A stretch of 57,510 nucleotides of DNA. It comes from Nitrospiraceae bacterium (GTDB taxonomy: Bacteria > Nitrospirota > Thermodesulfovibrionia > UBA6902). A program made the translations under genes and the position numbers. Below the pieces are notes generated by a model, which saw only the letters and a list, made by a program, of their open reading frames with translations, did not search any database and was not told where the DNA came from. This document shows positions 16,791-25,746 of this stretch, piece by piece. The first letter of the stretch is position 1. Each line of letters begins with the position of its first letter. The stretch covers positions 1 through 57,510 of the forward strand of contig QZJG01000046.1 of NCBI GenBank assembly GCA_003599275.1, written 5' to 3'.

Positions 16791-18125
16791 CAGGGACTTC
16801 ATTTTCCGGTGGAGATTGCTTCTTTCTATATCGAGCTCCTCTGCTGTCTTTGAGACATTCCAGTTGTTTTCCTGGAGTTTTTTCATTATGAAATCTTTTT
16901 CAAACTGCTCGCGGGCTTCCCGCAGCGTTTTAAAACCGGCGTAATCGGTTTTCGTCACCCTGAAGGAAGGGACAACTTTTACGTCGATAACGTCGGATGT
17001 ATTCATGATTACAAACCGTTCGATGGTATTTTTCAGTTCGCGCACATTGCCCGGCCAGTCATAGTTTATCAGGGCGTCCAGTGAGGACTTGCTTATCTTC
17101 TTTGTTTTCCGGCCGTACTGCGCGGCAAAATTTTTCAGGAAGTATTCGACGAGGAGAGGGATGTCGTCTTTTCTTTCCCTGAGGGGCGGGACATGTATGG
17201 GGACGACGCTGAGCCGGAAATAGAGGTCTTCCCTGAAATTTGTTTTCCTGATCTCCTCTTCAAGATCTTTGTTGGTCGCGGCGATTATCCTGACATCGAC
17301 CTTTATGTTCCTGCTTCCGCCTACCTTCTGAAACTCCTGCGTCTCGAGCACCCTGAGCAGTTTTGCCTGTGTGGCAAGGGACATGTCCCCGATTTCATCG
17401 AGGAAGAGGGTCCCTTCATCAGCGAGCTCGAACTTGCCTTTTTTGGATTCAAAAGCCCCCGTGAACGAGCCTTTCTCATGGCCGAACAACTCGCTTTCGA
17501 TAAGCTCATGAGGGATCGCAGCACAGTTTACCTCTATGAAATTTTTGTTCTTTCTGTCGCTTTCGTTGTGCAGCGCCCTTGCTATAAGCTCTTTGCCGGT
17601 CCCGCTCTCGCCGGTGATGATGACCCTGCCCTGGGATGTGGCCGCCTTGATTATCCTGTCCTTCAGGTCAAGCATCCCGGCGCTCTCGCCGATAATGTCC
17701 CACTGCTGGGACATGCTGCTTCTCAGCTCGATGTTTTCCTTCTCGAGGCTGCGCTTTTCGAGGGCCCTCCTGACGAGAATAAGCACTTTATCAAGCGACA
17801 GGGGTTTTTCGAGAAAGTCATACGCGCCTAATTTAATGGCGTGCACTGCGGTGTCGATAGCGCTGTGACCGGAGATCATTATCACGCAGACATCCATGCT
17901 TTTTTGTCTGATGTTTTTCAGGGCTTCAAGGCCGTCCATCTCCGGCATCCATACGTCCATGAGAACAATGTCCGGCGGTGATTCGTTGAAATACTCCAGC
18001 GCTTTTTTGCCTGACGATGCAGTGACGACCTCGTGTCCTTCGTCCTCGAGTATCCCGGTCAGGGTTTCGCGTATGTTCTCTTCATCGTCGACTACAAGAA
18101 TGGTGGCCTTTGTGGATTTTGCCAT
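16773..18125 (-). CDS. NtrX-like sigma54-dependent response regulator
   Basis: This is a 450-residue activator: receiver domain (ILVVDDEENIRETL, phospho-acceptor Asp in DIVLMDVWMPEMDG), AAA+ domain (Walker A GESGTGKELIARA) and C-terminal Fis-type helix-turn-helix (NWNVSKTAEELDIERSNLHRKM). The sigma54-contact loop reads GSFTGA instead of GAFTGA, the only such case among the four sigma54 activators here. The end (ERSNLHRKMKSLGI) is typical of the NtrX branch. No partner kinase is adjacent. It converges on the gsp operon with 4 bases between stops. Confidence 0.9.
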   Translation of the reverse strand: MAKSTKATILVVDDEENIRETLTGILEDEGHEVVTASSGKKALEYFNESPPDIVLMDVWMPEMDGLEALKNIRQKSMDVCVIMISGHSAIDTAVHAIKLGAYDFLEKPLSLDKVLILVRRALEKRSLEKENIELRSSMSQQWDIIGESAGMLDLKDRIIKAATSQGRVIITGESGTGKELIARALHNESDRKNKNFIEVNCAAIPHELIESELFGHEKGSFTGAFESKKGKFELADEGTLFLDEIGDMSLATQAKLLRVLETQEFQKVGGSRNIKVDVRIIAATNKDLEEEIRKTNFREDLYFRLSVVPIHVPPLRERKDDIPLLVEYFLKNFAAQYGRKTKKISKSSLDALINYDWPGNVRELKNTIERFVIMNTSDVIDVKVVPSFRVTKTDYAGFKTLREAREQFEKDFIMKKLQENNWNVSKTAEELDIERSNLHRKMKSLGIETP

Positions 18126-18205
18126 AAATTATGGGTCTCCCGGCTGAAAAATTGTTTGATTTTAAATTATACATTACCTGACGTATTTTGGGTGCTCCGG
18201 GGAGT

Positions 18206-18350
18206 CCACCGAAAAATAGGCATAGAACTGTAAGCGCTTGAATTACCTGTCATTGCGAGAACCCGAAGGGTTCGTGGCAATCTCCTTGTAACAGCTTGAG
18301 ATTGCTTCGCTTCGCTCGCAATGACAACTTTCCATGTCTATTTTTAGAAG
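18206..18350. repeat. Dispersed MITE-like repeat, copy 3
   Basis: The ends CCACCGAAAAATAGGCAT and ATGTCTATTTTTAGAAG are inverted; the inner pair TGTCATTGCGAGAACCCG and CTTCGCTCGCAATGACA matches the copy at 5501-5653 read in the opposite direction, including the sequence ATGGAAAGT next to the left end. It ends at the truA stop codon. Confidence 0.75.
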
Positions 18351-18351
18351 T

Positions 18352-19137
18352 TCACTCTGCCTGATAATAAATCTGTTCCAGAAACAATCCGCATGCCGGG
18401 GCGGTTTTTCCTGCAAGGCTTCTGTCTTTCGATTCGAGGATTTCTTTCATTCTCCCCGGCTTCGACTTCCCCCTGCCGATTTCAACAAGCGTCCCCGCAA
18501 TGTTTCTCGCCATATGCCTGAGAAAGGCGTTTGCGGTAATGCTGATCTTTATAATCGGGGCGTTAAACTGAAAACCGATAAATCCTATTGAAGGGGACCC
18601 GTTTATTTCAATGCGGTGTATGGTCCTGACAGGATGTTTGGAGCTGCATCCGGAGGCGCGGAAACAGGCAAAGTCGTGCGTCCCGGCAAGATACTGCGCG
18701 GCTTCTCTCATTTCATCGCTGTTCAATTTATACGGCATGTTCCATGAATATCTTTTCAGGAAAACGGAATAAGCCCCCGTATGTGTAATGATATATGAAT
18801 ACGTCTTGTTACCGGCGTCGTATCTCGGATGAAAATCCGCGTCGCATTCTTCCGCATTCACTACCCTGATGTCATAAGGCAGATTTGCATTCAATGCGCG
18901 GACAAGGGTTTGGGTCTCCAGTCCGGATCCGGTGCTGAATGACGCGACCTGCTCCAGCGCATGTACGCCTGCATCTGTCCTCGCCGCTCCCGTGACCCTT
19001 GAGTGTTCGCCGGTCACGGAAAACACGGCGTCATTCAGAAGCCCCTGGATTGTGGTCCCATTTTTCTGGACCTGCCAGCCGGAGTAATCGGTCCCGTCGT
19101 ATTGAAGAGTAAGCTTGATGTTCCTCGCGTTATTCAT
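18352..19137 (-). CDS. truA: tRNA pseudouridine(38-40) synthase TruA
   Basis: This enzyme isomerises uridines 38-40 in the tRNA anticodon arm. The catalytic aspartate is in GAARTDAGVHALEQVASF, and LQYDGTDYSGWQVQKNGTTI and FLRHMARNIAGTLVEIG are TruA signatures. The length (about 261 residues) is normal. The reading frame extends five codons upstream to a TTG at 19152; ATG at 19137 is preferred as it starts near the first conserved strand. A dispersed repeat abuts the stop. Confidence 0.94.
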   Translation of the reverse strand: MNNARNIKLTLQYDGTDYSGWQVQKNGTTIQGLLNDAVFSVTGEHSRVTGAARTDAGVHALEQVASFSTGSGLETQTLVRALNANLPYDIRVVNAEECDADFHPRYDAGNKTYSYIITHTGAYSVFLKRYSWNMPYKLNSDEMREAAQYLAGTHDFACFRASGCSSKHPVRTIHRIEINGSPSIGFIGFQFNAPIIKISITANAFLRHMARNIAGTLVEIGRGKSKPGRMKEILESKDRSLAGKTAPACGLFLEQIYYQAE

Positions 19138-19301
19138 GGTTTTCAATTGCAAAACCGGGTGATATATATTACCAGAATAATCCGTGTAATAAAGTTTTTC
19201 CTTAATATGCCGATATATTTAACAAGCTGCACGTTGCGGCTTCAATCGGAAGGGAGGTCAAACTTAAAAGCAGAAAACAAAAATTCAGGAAGGAGAAAAA
19301 A

Positions 19302-19748
19302 ATGAAAAAATTATTTGCATTGTTTTTTGTCGTGTCTTTTTTATTGGTTGGGATTGCGGCGGCGGAAGATGTGCCGACGCCGACGAAGCTTGAAGGGGTC
19401 AAGATAGCTTCAACCGCAGAAGTGAAAGCGCTGTTGGGACAAAAAGGCGTATATATCTTTGATATGAGAAAGGCCCTGAACTACGGCAAAGGACATCTTC
19501 AAGGCGCAAAATCACTTCCTTTGAAATGGCTCTCGGAAGGGGCGGACCCGAGCGTTCGCAAGGGCGAATTTGATATGGCTGTTCTGCCTCCGGACAAAAA
19601 CGCGAAGATCATCTTTTACAGCGACGGGCCGAATGGATGGAAATCCTATAATGCGGCCAAAATGACCAAAGAGGCCGGTTATAAGAATGTAATATGGATG
19701 AGAGAAGGTTCGGCGGCCTGGGAAGGCAAAGGCTATCCGATGGAATAA
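19302..19748 (+). CDS. Exported rhodanese-like protein lacking the catalytic cysteine
   Basis: A signal peptide (MKKLFALFFVVSFLLVGIAAA) is followed by one rhodanese domain: IFDMRKALNYGKGHLQGAKS, then IIFYSDGPNGWKSYNAAKM and EGSAAWEGKGYPM. Active rhodaneses have Cys where this protein has Asp (YSDGPNGWKS), and the whole protein has no cysteine. It is therefore probably not a sulfurtransferase; it may bind a ligand or act as a structural or sensory domain. AAGGAG precedes the ATG. It lies upstream of the chemoreceptor, 137 bases apart. Confidence 0.88.
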   Translation: MKKLFALFFVVSFLLVGIAAAEDVPTPTKLEGVKIASTAEVKALLGQKGVYIFDMRKALNYGKGHLQGAKSLPLKWLSEGADPSVRKGEFDMAVLPPDKNAKIIFYSDGPNGWKSYNAAKMTKEAGYKNVIWMREGSAAWEGKGYPME

Positions 19749-19794
19749 CTGCTTCGCTTTGCATTATTCAAAGCCCGGGCAGCAATGACATACT

Positions 19795-19829
19795 TGCCGG
19801 ACTGAGGAACATTCCGTGGTCCGGCAGGC
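19795..19829. other. Long hairpin upstream of the chemoreceptor gene
   Basis: TGCCGGACTGAGGAA and TTCCGTGGTCCGGCA form an almost continuous stem with a two-base loop. The surrounding DNA also has fragments of the TGTCATTGC repeat (AGCAATGACA at 19781-19790). It may be a terminator-like or repeat-derived structure; no T-run follows. Confidence 0.35.
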
Positions 19830-19885
19830 GATAAGTTTTGATCAGGGATCGAAAGCCACCGGGCGCCGTAAAGGGAGAAAATATC

Positions 19886-21472
19886 ATGACGATCAGGAAA
19901 AAGCTCCAGTTTGCGCTGATTTTAGTATTTACGGTAATGATGACTACGGGTTTGATTACCTGGGTCGCTTATAAATTTATAGATGGCAAGGCCGACACCG
20001 TCAGGACATTAGACGAAAGCAGAATATATGTGCAAATGATGTTGAGGGGCATCAATGAAGTCATTATTACCGAAGGCACACCTGCGTCAGTTGAGATTGT
20101 AAAGAACGGCTTGACCGGCTTTGAGGAAATGCTCACAACATTAGTCTCAGGAAAAGACAATGCCCGCTTGCAAGAAGCACTGGGTCAAATATCTCCCGAA
20201 TGGGAGACCATAAAAGAGGGGGCGGCCCCTTTTCTGAAAACACATATCAACAGCTCTGATGACAATTTGATGATCTCTTACGGCAAATTAATATCAAAAA
20301 CCGCATCGCTGTCCGGACAAATTGATTCCCTTTCGTCCGAGTTGAGAAAAGACATCAACTCAAATTTGCAAACCGTGTATATTATAGCCGGTGTTCTTGC
20401 CTTGTTGAGTGTAATAGCCATATCCCTGATCTTCTATATGCTCATAAATGCCATTAACTCTCCTATCAAAGATATGAAAGTGGTGGCCGAGGGCTTCAGT
20501 AAAGGAGACCTGAGCATCAACATGGATGAATCCAAGAAGGACGAGTTCGGCTCATTGGCCATGTATTTTAACAGGGCCATAGCAAATCTGAGCGATATGA
20601 TAAAGAATGTGAAATCATCAGCCGACACACTTGCTTCAAACTCAGTGGATCTTTTTGCGTCAACCGCGCAGATAGCCTCTCATAGCCGCGAACAGTCGTC
20701 CCAGACCACCCAGGCCGCATCCGCAACTGAAGAGCTGAACATGTCCTTCTCCGATGTTGCAAATAACTTCGCCGCCGCCGCCGATTCTGCAAAAAAAGCC
20801 GCAGAGCTTGCGGGCAAAGGCGGAGATGCGGTCAATATGACCAAAGAAGAGATGAGTATGATAGCCCGCTCGGTCGGAGAATCAGCAAGGGCCATCGAGA
20901 TATTGGGCAGGAATTCAGAAAAGATCGGCGAGATTGTGAGCGTGATCAGCGACATAGCGGAACAGACCAACCTTCTCGCATTGAATGCCGCGATAGAAGC
21001 CGCGCGCGCAGGCGAACAGGGAAGGGGGTTTTCCGTGGTGGCTGACGAAGTGAGAAAACTGGCAGAGAAAACCACTTCCGCAACAAAGGAGATAGTGAAT
21101 ACTATTCAACTCATTCAAAAAGACACAGGCAACGCAGTAGAGGCGATGCAGGTAGGCACCAGGGAGGTGGCCGTGGGTGTCGAATTGGCCAATCAGGCGG
21201 GCGAGGCATTGCAGCAGATAGTATTGTCGGTCCGGAACGTTACCGACAGCCTGCAGCACATATCCGCTGCCGTTGAAGAGCAGACAAATGCCGGAAGGGA
21301 CATAGCGAAAAATCTCGATACGGTTGCTGTCTTGACAAATCAAACCGCGGAGAGCGCCCAGCATTCATCCAATGCTACCGAGAACCTCAATAACCTTGCC
21401 ATGCAGCTGCAGACCTCGATAAGCAACTTTAAGCTCCTCGACGCCGGCAACCCCGGCATGGCAAGATCTTAA
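19886..21472 (+). CDS. Methyl-accepting chemotaxis protein
   Basis: This is a transmembrane chemoreceptor of about 528 residues. It has a first membrane helix ([21 protein letters not shown]), a ~150-residue periplasmic helical sensor domain, a second helix ([21 protein letters not shown]), HAMP, and a cytoplasmic signalling hairpin with the conserved tip [23 protein letters not shown] at 19886 has AAGGGAG in front; the longer frame to 19838 uses a TTG. No chemotaxis operon is adjacent, so the partner CheA/CheW must be elsewhere. Confidence 0.93.
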   Translation: MTIRKKLQFALILVFTVMMTTGLITWVAYKFIDGKADTVRTLDESRIYVQMMLRGINEVIITEGTPASVEIVKNGLTGFEEMLTTLVSGKDNARLQEALGQISPEWETIKEGAAPFLKTHINSSDDNLMISYGKLISKTASLSGQIDSLSSELRKDINSNLQTVYIIAGVLALLSVIAISLIFYMLINAINSPIKDMKVVAEGFSKGDLSINMDESKKDEFGSLAMYFNRAIANLSDMIKNVKSSADTLASNSVDLFASTAQIASHSREQSSQTTQAASATEELNMSFSDVANNFAAAADSAKKAAELAGKGGDAVNMTKEEMSMIARSVGESARAIEILGRNSEKIGEIVSVISDIAEQTNLLALNAAIEAARAGEQGRGFSVVADEVRKLAEKTTSATKEIVNTIQLIQKDTGNAVEAMQVGTREVAVGVELANQAGEALQQIVLSVRNVTDSLQHISAAVEEQTNAGRDIAKNLDTVAVLTNQTAESAQHSSNATENLNNLAMQLQTSISNFKLLDAGNPGMARS

Positions 21473-21595
21473 TATTACCTTTCACTTTTCTCCCTATCTC
21501 CAGGAGATAGCGGCTGCTTCGCAGACGAGTCACGTAATATAACTTTGGCCCTTTCTCAAAATCCGAAAAATATTGTATTCTTACAACTGACACGA

Positions 21596-23296
21596 ATGAA
21601 CCTTAAAATCTGGCATAAGATGAGCATCGGCATCGCCATCCCGTCCCTTATTGCAATGGTCGGCGTAATGCTGAGTTATGAATATGTAAACAAGGTCAAA
21701 AACAGGCAGGGCTTTGTCCAGATTGCCGATGATCTGAGCGAAAAAGTGTTAGAGGTAAGGAGAAACGAGAAGAATTTTGTCCTTCATAAAACGGAAGAGT
21801 ATTACAAATATTGCCAGGATGCCATATCCACCTTCAGTAATTCGGTAAACAGTATTTCAGCGGAAATCGTTGTGCAGGTCGGGAAAGAGGATTTTTCGCT
21901 CCTTCGCAATTCCATCCATACGTATTCCGTATTTACCCATTCGCTGCTGCAGAATTATCAGCAGGAAGCAGGGCTTGTCGAGCAGGTCAGGGAAGAAGGA
22001 AGAAAGCTGGAATCGTTCGTCGCGGCGGAAAAGCACATCAACCACCTTTCAACGGATTTTATTCTCAACCTCAGGAGACTGGAAAAAAATTACATGCTTT
22101 TCCGTGATATTGACTCTTTTGACAGGCTGAATACCGCGCTTTTGGAATTAAAGAGTACAAAACACATTTGTATTGAGTGCATTCAGTACATCAGCGCTAT
22201 CAGCAGTCTTTTCTCTGTCTATCAGAAGAGCGACTCACTGGTAAATGATCTGCAGGTAGTGGGCGCAAGGCTTGAGGAAATCACGAACAAACTGGCCGCC
22301 AGCGAAAGACAGAAGATCAGCTCCTTTCTTACATTGACACAGCGCAACCTGCTCATAGCTCTCATACTGCTTTTATTCCTGGGGCCGTTTTTCGTGTATA
22401 CGACCGCAAACTATATAGTCGCCCCGATTAAAAGGCTTGACGACATAACAAGAAAGATCACAGAAGGTGATTTGACGCAGAGGGCGCCGATCAGGGAACG
22501 CGATGAGACATATTCACTGGCCCTTTCGTTTAACAAGATGCTGGACCACCTGCAGCTTACCCAGGAGTCCCTCGAAAAAAGCATGGAGCTTCTGCGTGAA
22601 AAACAGGCGTTGCTTGTAGAGTCCGAGAAACTCGCATCTCTTGGAACACTTGCCTCCGGCGTTGCCCACGAGCTGAATAATCCATTGAACAACATCTATC
22701 TTGCCACCCAGACGCTCTATAATGAGCTGGACATCGAGCACAGTCCGGGTATCGTCAAGGAAAGCGTAAAAGATATTTTTTCCCAGACCCTGAGGGTCAA
22801 AAGGATAGTCGGCGACCTCCTTGAGTTTGCAAGAGGGAAGGGGCCTGAACTGGGCCGGATAAGGATAATCGACATAGCTAACAAGGTGCTGAAGCGTATG
22901 ACGGCAACCGGAGAAATTGCGCGCGTAGAATACAATATTCAGGCCGCTGAAGATACCGAGATAGACGCGGACGGGCTTATGCTCGAGCAGGTCTTTGTCA
23001 ACCTCTTCAGCAACGCAGTAGACGCAATGAGCGGCGAAGGCTCATTGAATATTTCAATCGGCCCGGTTGATGGTTCCGTCAGGATAAATATTTCCGACAC
23101 CGGCAGGGGGATTTCGCCGGAGAACCTGCTGAAGGTTTTTGACCCGTTCTTTACGACAAAGGAAAAAGGCACGGGTTTGGGACTTGCAATCGTTTACAAT
23201 ATAATAAAGAAGCACAACGGAGAAATAGACGTAAAGAGCGAAGTGAACAAAGGTACGACTTTTATGATAACCTTGCCGAGGCAACATGGGTCTTAA
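21596..23296 (+). CDS. Cassette A: membrane sensor histidine kinase with HBM-like sensor
   Basis: This kinase opens cassette A. It has membrane helix 1 (IGIAIPSLIAMVGVMLSYEY), a periplasmic helical domain of about 230 residues with two R-x-E-K-N motifs (EVRRNEKNFVLHKTEEYY and LRRLEKNYMLFRD), membrane helix 2 (LIALILLLFLGPFFVYTTA), HAMP, HisKA (GTLASGVAHELNNPLNNI) and HATPase (NLFSNAVDAM, DTGRGI, TGLGLAIV). The paired R-x-E-K motifs resemble helical bimodular (HBM) sensor domains. The start at MNLKIWHKM matches the paralogues at 36569 and 46637. It overlaps the next regulator by 11 bases. Confidence 0.9.
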   Translation: MNLKIWHKMSIGIAIPSLIAMVGVMLSYEYVNKVKNRQGFVQIADDLSEKVLEVRRNEKNFVLHKTEEYYKYCQDAISTFSNSVNSISAEIVVQVGKEDFSLLRNSIHTYSVFTHSLLQNYQQEAGLVEQVREEGRKLESFVAAEKHINHLSTDFILNLRRLEKNYMLFRDIDSFDRLNTALLELKSTKHICIECIQYISAISSLFSVYQKSDSLVNDLQVVGARLEEITNKLAASERQKISSFLTLTQRNLLIALILLLFLGPFFVYTTANYIVAPIKRLDDITRKITEGDLTQRAPIRERDETYSLALSFNKMLDHLQLTQESLEKSMELLREKQALLVESEKLASLGTLASGVAHELNNPLNNIYLATQTLYNELDIEHSPGIVKESVKDIFSQTLRVKRIVGDLLEFARGKGPELGRIRIIDIANKVLKRMTATGEIARVEYNIQAAEDTEIDADGLMLEQVFVNLFSNAVDAMSGEGSLNISIGPVDGSVRINISDTGRGISPENLLKVFDPFFTTKEKGTGLGLAIVYNIIKKHNGEIDVKSEVNKGTTFMITLPRQHGS

Positions 23297-24614
23297 TATC
23301 CTCATAGCGGAAGACGAAGAAATCACTCTGAGGCATCTCAGATATGCACTGGAGAAAGAAGGCTACAACCTGACATGCGTCAAGAACGGGGCCGATGCGC
23401 TCGACAGGTTCGGTGAGGAAGATTTCGACATCCTTATAGCAGACATTAAAATGCCGAAGATGGACGGTTTGACGCTGTTAAGCAGGGTCAGGGAAAAATA
23501 TCCCGATACGGAAGTGATAATTATTACCGGCTTCGGCAGTATCGAGTCCGCGGTCAATGCGATGAAGAAAGGCGCAACGGACTATATCACCAAACCCTTC
23601 AACCTCGACGAGCTGAATCTCAAGATCAAAAAGATCCAGGAAAAAAAAAGCTTAAAGAAGGAAAACCTCGCACTTAAGGTTTCGCTCGCACTCGATAAGG
23701 ACACGCCCTTCATCGCAAAAAGCAAACCGATGCAGAGGGTGATAGAGGTCATCAGGAGCATCTCCAATTCCGACTGCAACGTTTTGATCACCGGTGAAAG
23801 CGGCGTCGGCAAGGGTCTCGTGGCAAAACTTATCCACCATACAGGCTTGCGAAAAGGCAAGCCCTTCCTGGCGATAAACTGCGCTATCTTTACTGAAGAG
23901 CTTCTGGCAAGCGAGCTTTTCGGACATGAAAGGGGCGCCTTTACCGGGGCCGTTGCAGCAAAACAGGGCCTGATTGAAATCGCCGACAGCGGCACCCTCT
24001 TTCTCGATGAGATTGCGGAGATGCCGCCGAATCTTCAGGCGAAGCTGTTGAAGGTCATAGAGGACAAGGAATTTTTCAGGGTCGGCGGCACGCGCCCCAT
24101 AAGGGTCGACGTCAGGTTTATGGCCGCTACAAATCAGAATATAAATGCGCTTGTTTCGTCCGGCAGATTCAGGGAGGATTTATACTACCGGCTGAATGTG
24201 ATGGATATTTATATCCCGCCTCTCAGGGAAAGGAAAAAAGACATTATTCCTCTGAGCAAACATTTTTTGGATAAACATTCAAGGAAGGCCAATAAAAAGA
24301 TAACGGATTTTTCCGGAGAAGCAATGGATATAGTCCTGGCCTATGGATTTCCCGGCAATGTGAGGGAACTCGAAAACATCATAGAGCGTGCCGTGATCCT
24401 GGAGAAAACTTCGAATATAACCCCCGAATGCCTGCCTCAAAGCATAAAGCTTTTTCATGTTGAAGCCATCAACCCTCAAAATATCAAGACAATCGATGAG
24501 ATCAATAAAGAATACGCTGAAAAGATCCTTGAATTTGCAGAGGACAACAAAACAAAGGCCTCGGAGCTTCTGGGCATCTCAAGGACGAGCCTCTGGAGGA
24601 TATTGAAAAAGTAG
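23286..24614 (+). CDS. Cassette A: sigma54-dependent response regulator
   Basis: Receiver (ILIAEDEEITLRHL, acceptor Asp in DILIADIKMPKMDG), AAA+ domain with GESGVGKGLVAKL, loop GAFTGA and FLDEIAEMPP, then a Fis-type HTH (NKTKASELLGISRTSLWRIL). It is 442 residues long and translationally coupled to the kinase upstream, its probable partner. A sigma54-like promoter lies 154 bases beyond its stop, in front of the FAEAGE-Usp gene, a likely target. It is closely related to the regulator at 29813. Confidence 0.93.
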   Translation: MGLNILIAEDEEITLRHLRYALEKEGYNLTCVKNGADALDRFGEEDFDILIADIKMPKMDGLTLLSRVREKYPDTEVIIITGFGSIESAVNAMKKGATDYITKPFNLDELNLKIKKIQEKKSLKKENLALKVSLALDKDTPFIAKSKPMQRVIEVIRSISNSDCNVLITGESGVGKGLVAKLIHHTGLRKGKPFLAINCAIFTEELLASELFGHERGAFTGAVAAKQGLIEIADSGTLFLDEIAEMPPNLQAKLLKVIEDKEFFRVGGTRPIRVDVRFMAATNQNINALVSSGRFREDLYYRLNVMDIYIPPLRERKKDIIPLSKHFLDKHSRKANKKITDFSGEAMDIVLAYGFPGNVRELENIIERAVILEKTSNITPECLPQSIKLFHVEAINPQNIKTIDEINKEYAEKILEFAEDNKTKASELLGISRTSLWRILKK

Positions 24615-24681
24615 TTGGTAGCAGGTAGTAAGTAGTTAAGGGAACAACTTCAGAAAATTTTCTCCTTAACTACTTACTACG
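24611..24681. repeat. Inverted AGTAGTT-type repeat, copy 2
   Basis: AAGTAGTTGGTAGCAGGTAG and later CTTAACTACTTACTACG form an imperfect hairpin directly after the regulator stop. It belongs to the same family as 10893-10970 and 27991-28070. Confidence 0.6.
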
Positions 24682-24767
24682 TAAATTCGTTCACCCCCGT
24701 TTATATCTGAAACAATAATTCAGCCTCCGAAATTTTCAATCTTCTTTTATTTCACCTGCTTCCACTC

Positions 24768-24783
24768 TGGCACGTTTTTTGGA
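24768..24783 (+). promoter_or_regulatory. Sigma54-like promoter of cassette A
   Basis: TGGCACG-TTTT-TTGGA: the -24 element is perfect and the spacing is right, but the -12 dinucleotide is GG where GC is usual. A 17-bp dyad, CTGAA-N7-TTCAG (24707-24723), lies about 45 bases upstream and could be an activator site. It precedes the FAEAGE-Usp gene at 24895. Confidence 0.5.
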
Positions 24784-24815
24784 TTAACAAGTGTGTTTTT
24801 GAGTTAACGGAAGGC

Positions 24816-24878
24816 GTCATTCTGAGGGGCAATGTCCCGAAAAACCTGTAACGAGACCCTTCGCTACGCTCAGGATGA
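24816..24878. repeat. GTCATTCTGAG-type dispersed repeat in a 5' leader
   Basis: GTCATTCTGAGGGGC at the left and GACCCTTCGCTACGCTCAGGATGA at the right (quoted as ends CTACGCTCAGGATGA) are the two ends of a familiar bacterial dispersed palindrome. It sits between the sigma54-like promoter and the FAEAGE-Usp start and creates a spurious upstream ATG at 24832. Confidence 0.5.
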
Positions 24879-24894
24879 AAAAGGAGGCTTTAAT

Positions 24895-25386
24895 TTGGAA
24901 CTGAAAGAAAAACTTTTATTCGTGACAAAAGGAGGTGAGGATTGCGACAAAGGTTTTACCTATATCCTTGAGCTTGCAAAGACCCTCGATGCGGGAATAG
25001 CGATGCTGATGGTTTACAGCAAAAAAGTGATGCAGACATATGAAGATGTGATGGCTGCTGTCGCATTTGCAGAGGCAGGAGACCGCGAAACGGTAAAGCA
25101 ACTGATGCAGGCGCAGGAAAATGATATTAAAGAGATATCTGACAGGAAGATTGCAGAAATGGTCGAACGCTGCAGGGAGAATTCGATCTCTTTCACTTAT
25201 ACCGTAGTCGCTGATGACGCTGTCAGCGCGATAAAGGATTTCCTGAAAACCAGGCCTGAAGTTGACATGGTACTGTTAAGCCCGAATCTTTCAGTAAGCA
25301 AAAAGAGCATTGACCTTAAAAAATTGCTTAAGAACATAACAAAACCGATCGTTACCGTCTCGATACCCGTCAGGTCGGAAGCGTAA
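24895..25386 (+). CDS. Cassette A: Usp-like protein with inserted FAEAGE module
   Basis: This is a 163-residue cytoplasmic protein. The N-terminal strand (KEKLLFVTKGG) and the C-terminal part (VDMVLLSPNL, then ITKPIVTVSIP) resemble a Usp/HUP Rossmann-like fold, but the ATP-binding G-2x-G-9x-G motif is missing. Between the second strand and next helix lies the module EDVMAAVAFAEAGDRETVKQL. A TTG start at 24895 with GGAGG in front is preferred; the frame is open to ATG 24832, but those codons come from a dispersed repeat. The alignment with the protein at 31374 supports the short start. Role unknown. Confidence 0.75.
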   Translation: MELKEKLLFVTKGGEDCDKGFTYILELAKTLDAGIAMLMVYSKKVMQTYEDVMAAVAFAEAGDRETVKQLMQAQENDIKEISDRKIAEMVERCRENSISFTYTVVADDAVSAIKDFLKTRPEVDMVLLSPNLSVSKKSIDLKKLLKNITKPIVTVSIPVRSEA

Positions 25387-25463
25387 CACAATTTCACCAT
25401 CCCTTGACGCCTGCCTGTCCGGTAGGCAGGGGAGGGATTAAGAAAAATTAAGGAGGAAACAAG

Positions 25464-25631
25464 ATGAAAAAACTTTTCAGGAAATTAGAGGACATTTATG
25501 CAGCAGCAGCATTTGCTGAGGCAGGAGAGTCTGAAACCGCAAGAGAGATTATCAGTGGGAGAAAAACAGCGGAAAAGCAGCTCCGGAAAAGAGCGGACAA
25601 AGAGCAGCGTCCGAGAATAAGGGCAAACTGA
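25464..25631 (+). CDS. Cassette A: stand-alone 55-residue FAEAGE protein
   Basis: This is a small gene with a perfect AGGAGG ahead of its ATG. It encodes 55 residues: a helical N-terminus (KKLFRKLEDIYAAAAFAEAG), the core GESETAREII, and a basic tail rich in Lys/Arg. It is equal in length and clearly related to the protein at 46719-46886 in cassette C, and to modules inside the Usp-like proteins of all three cassettes. No known family was recognised. Confidence 0.78.
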   Translation: MKKLFRKLEDIYAAAAFAEAGESETAREIISGRKTAEKQLRKRADKEQRPRIRAN

Positions 25632-25632
25632 G

Positions 25633-25675
25633 GGTCAAGGGTCAAGGGTCAAGGGGCCAGGGTCCAGGGTCCAGA
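25633..25675. repeat. Tandem GGGTCAA/GGGTCCA heptads
   Basis: Heptads GGGTCAA x3 followed by GGGTCCA-type units lie directly after the small FAEAGE gene. Downstream CCGGACCC can pair with GGGTCC to give a hairpin before the next gene. Confidence 0.55.
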
Positions 25676-25746
25676 AAAATCCGGCTTCCGGACCCGGGCC
25701 GCTGGTCCCATAAATTAAACACTTTTTAATTCCAAAAGGAGGAAAT

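Noticed and set aside
19749-19885. Possible c-di-GMP (GEMM) riboswitch before the chemoreceptor, from ATCGAAAGCCACCGGGC
   Set aside because: The AAAGCC-type stretch is present, but the second helix and the GGTAGCCGGGTT-like 3' half are not. The DNA is better explained as a hairpin plus repeat fragments.
24832-24894. Upstream ATG extension of the cassette A FAEAGE-Usp gene
   Set aside because: These codons derive from a dispersed palindrome, do not align with the paralogue at 31374, and a GGAGG with a TTG start lies downstream.
25633-25675. Tandem heptads considered as a CRISPR-like or iteron array
   Set aside because: Units are 7 bp without spacers, and no cas or rep gene is near; it fits the general short-repeat class of this genome.
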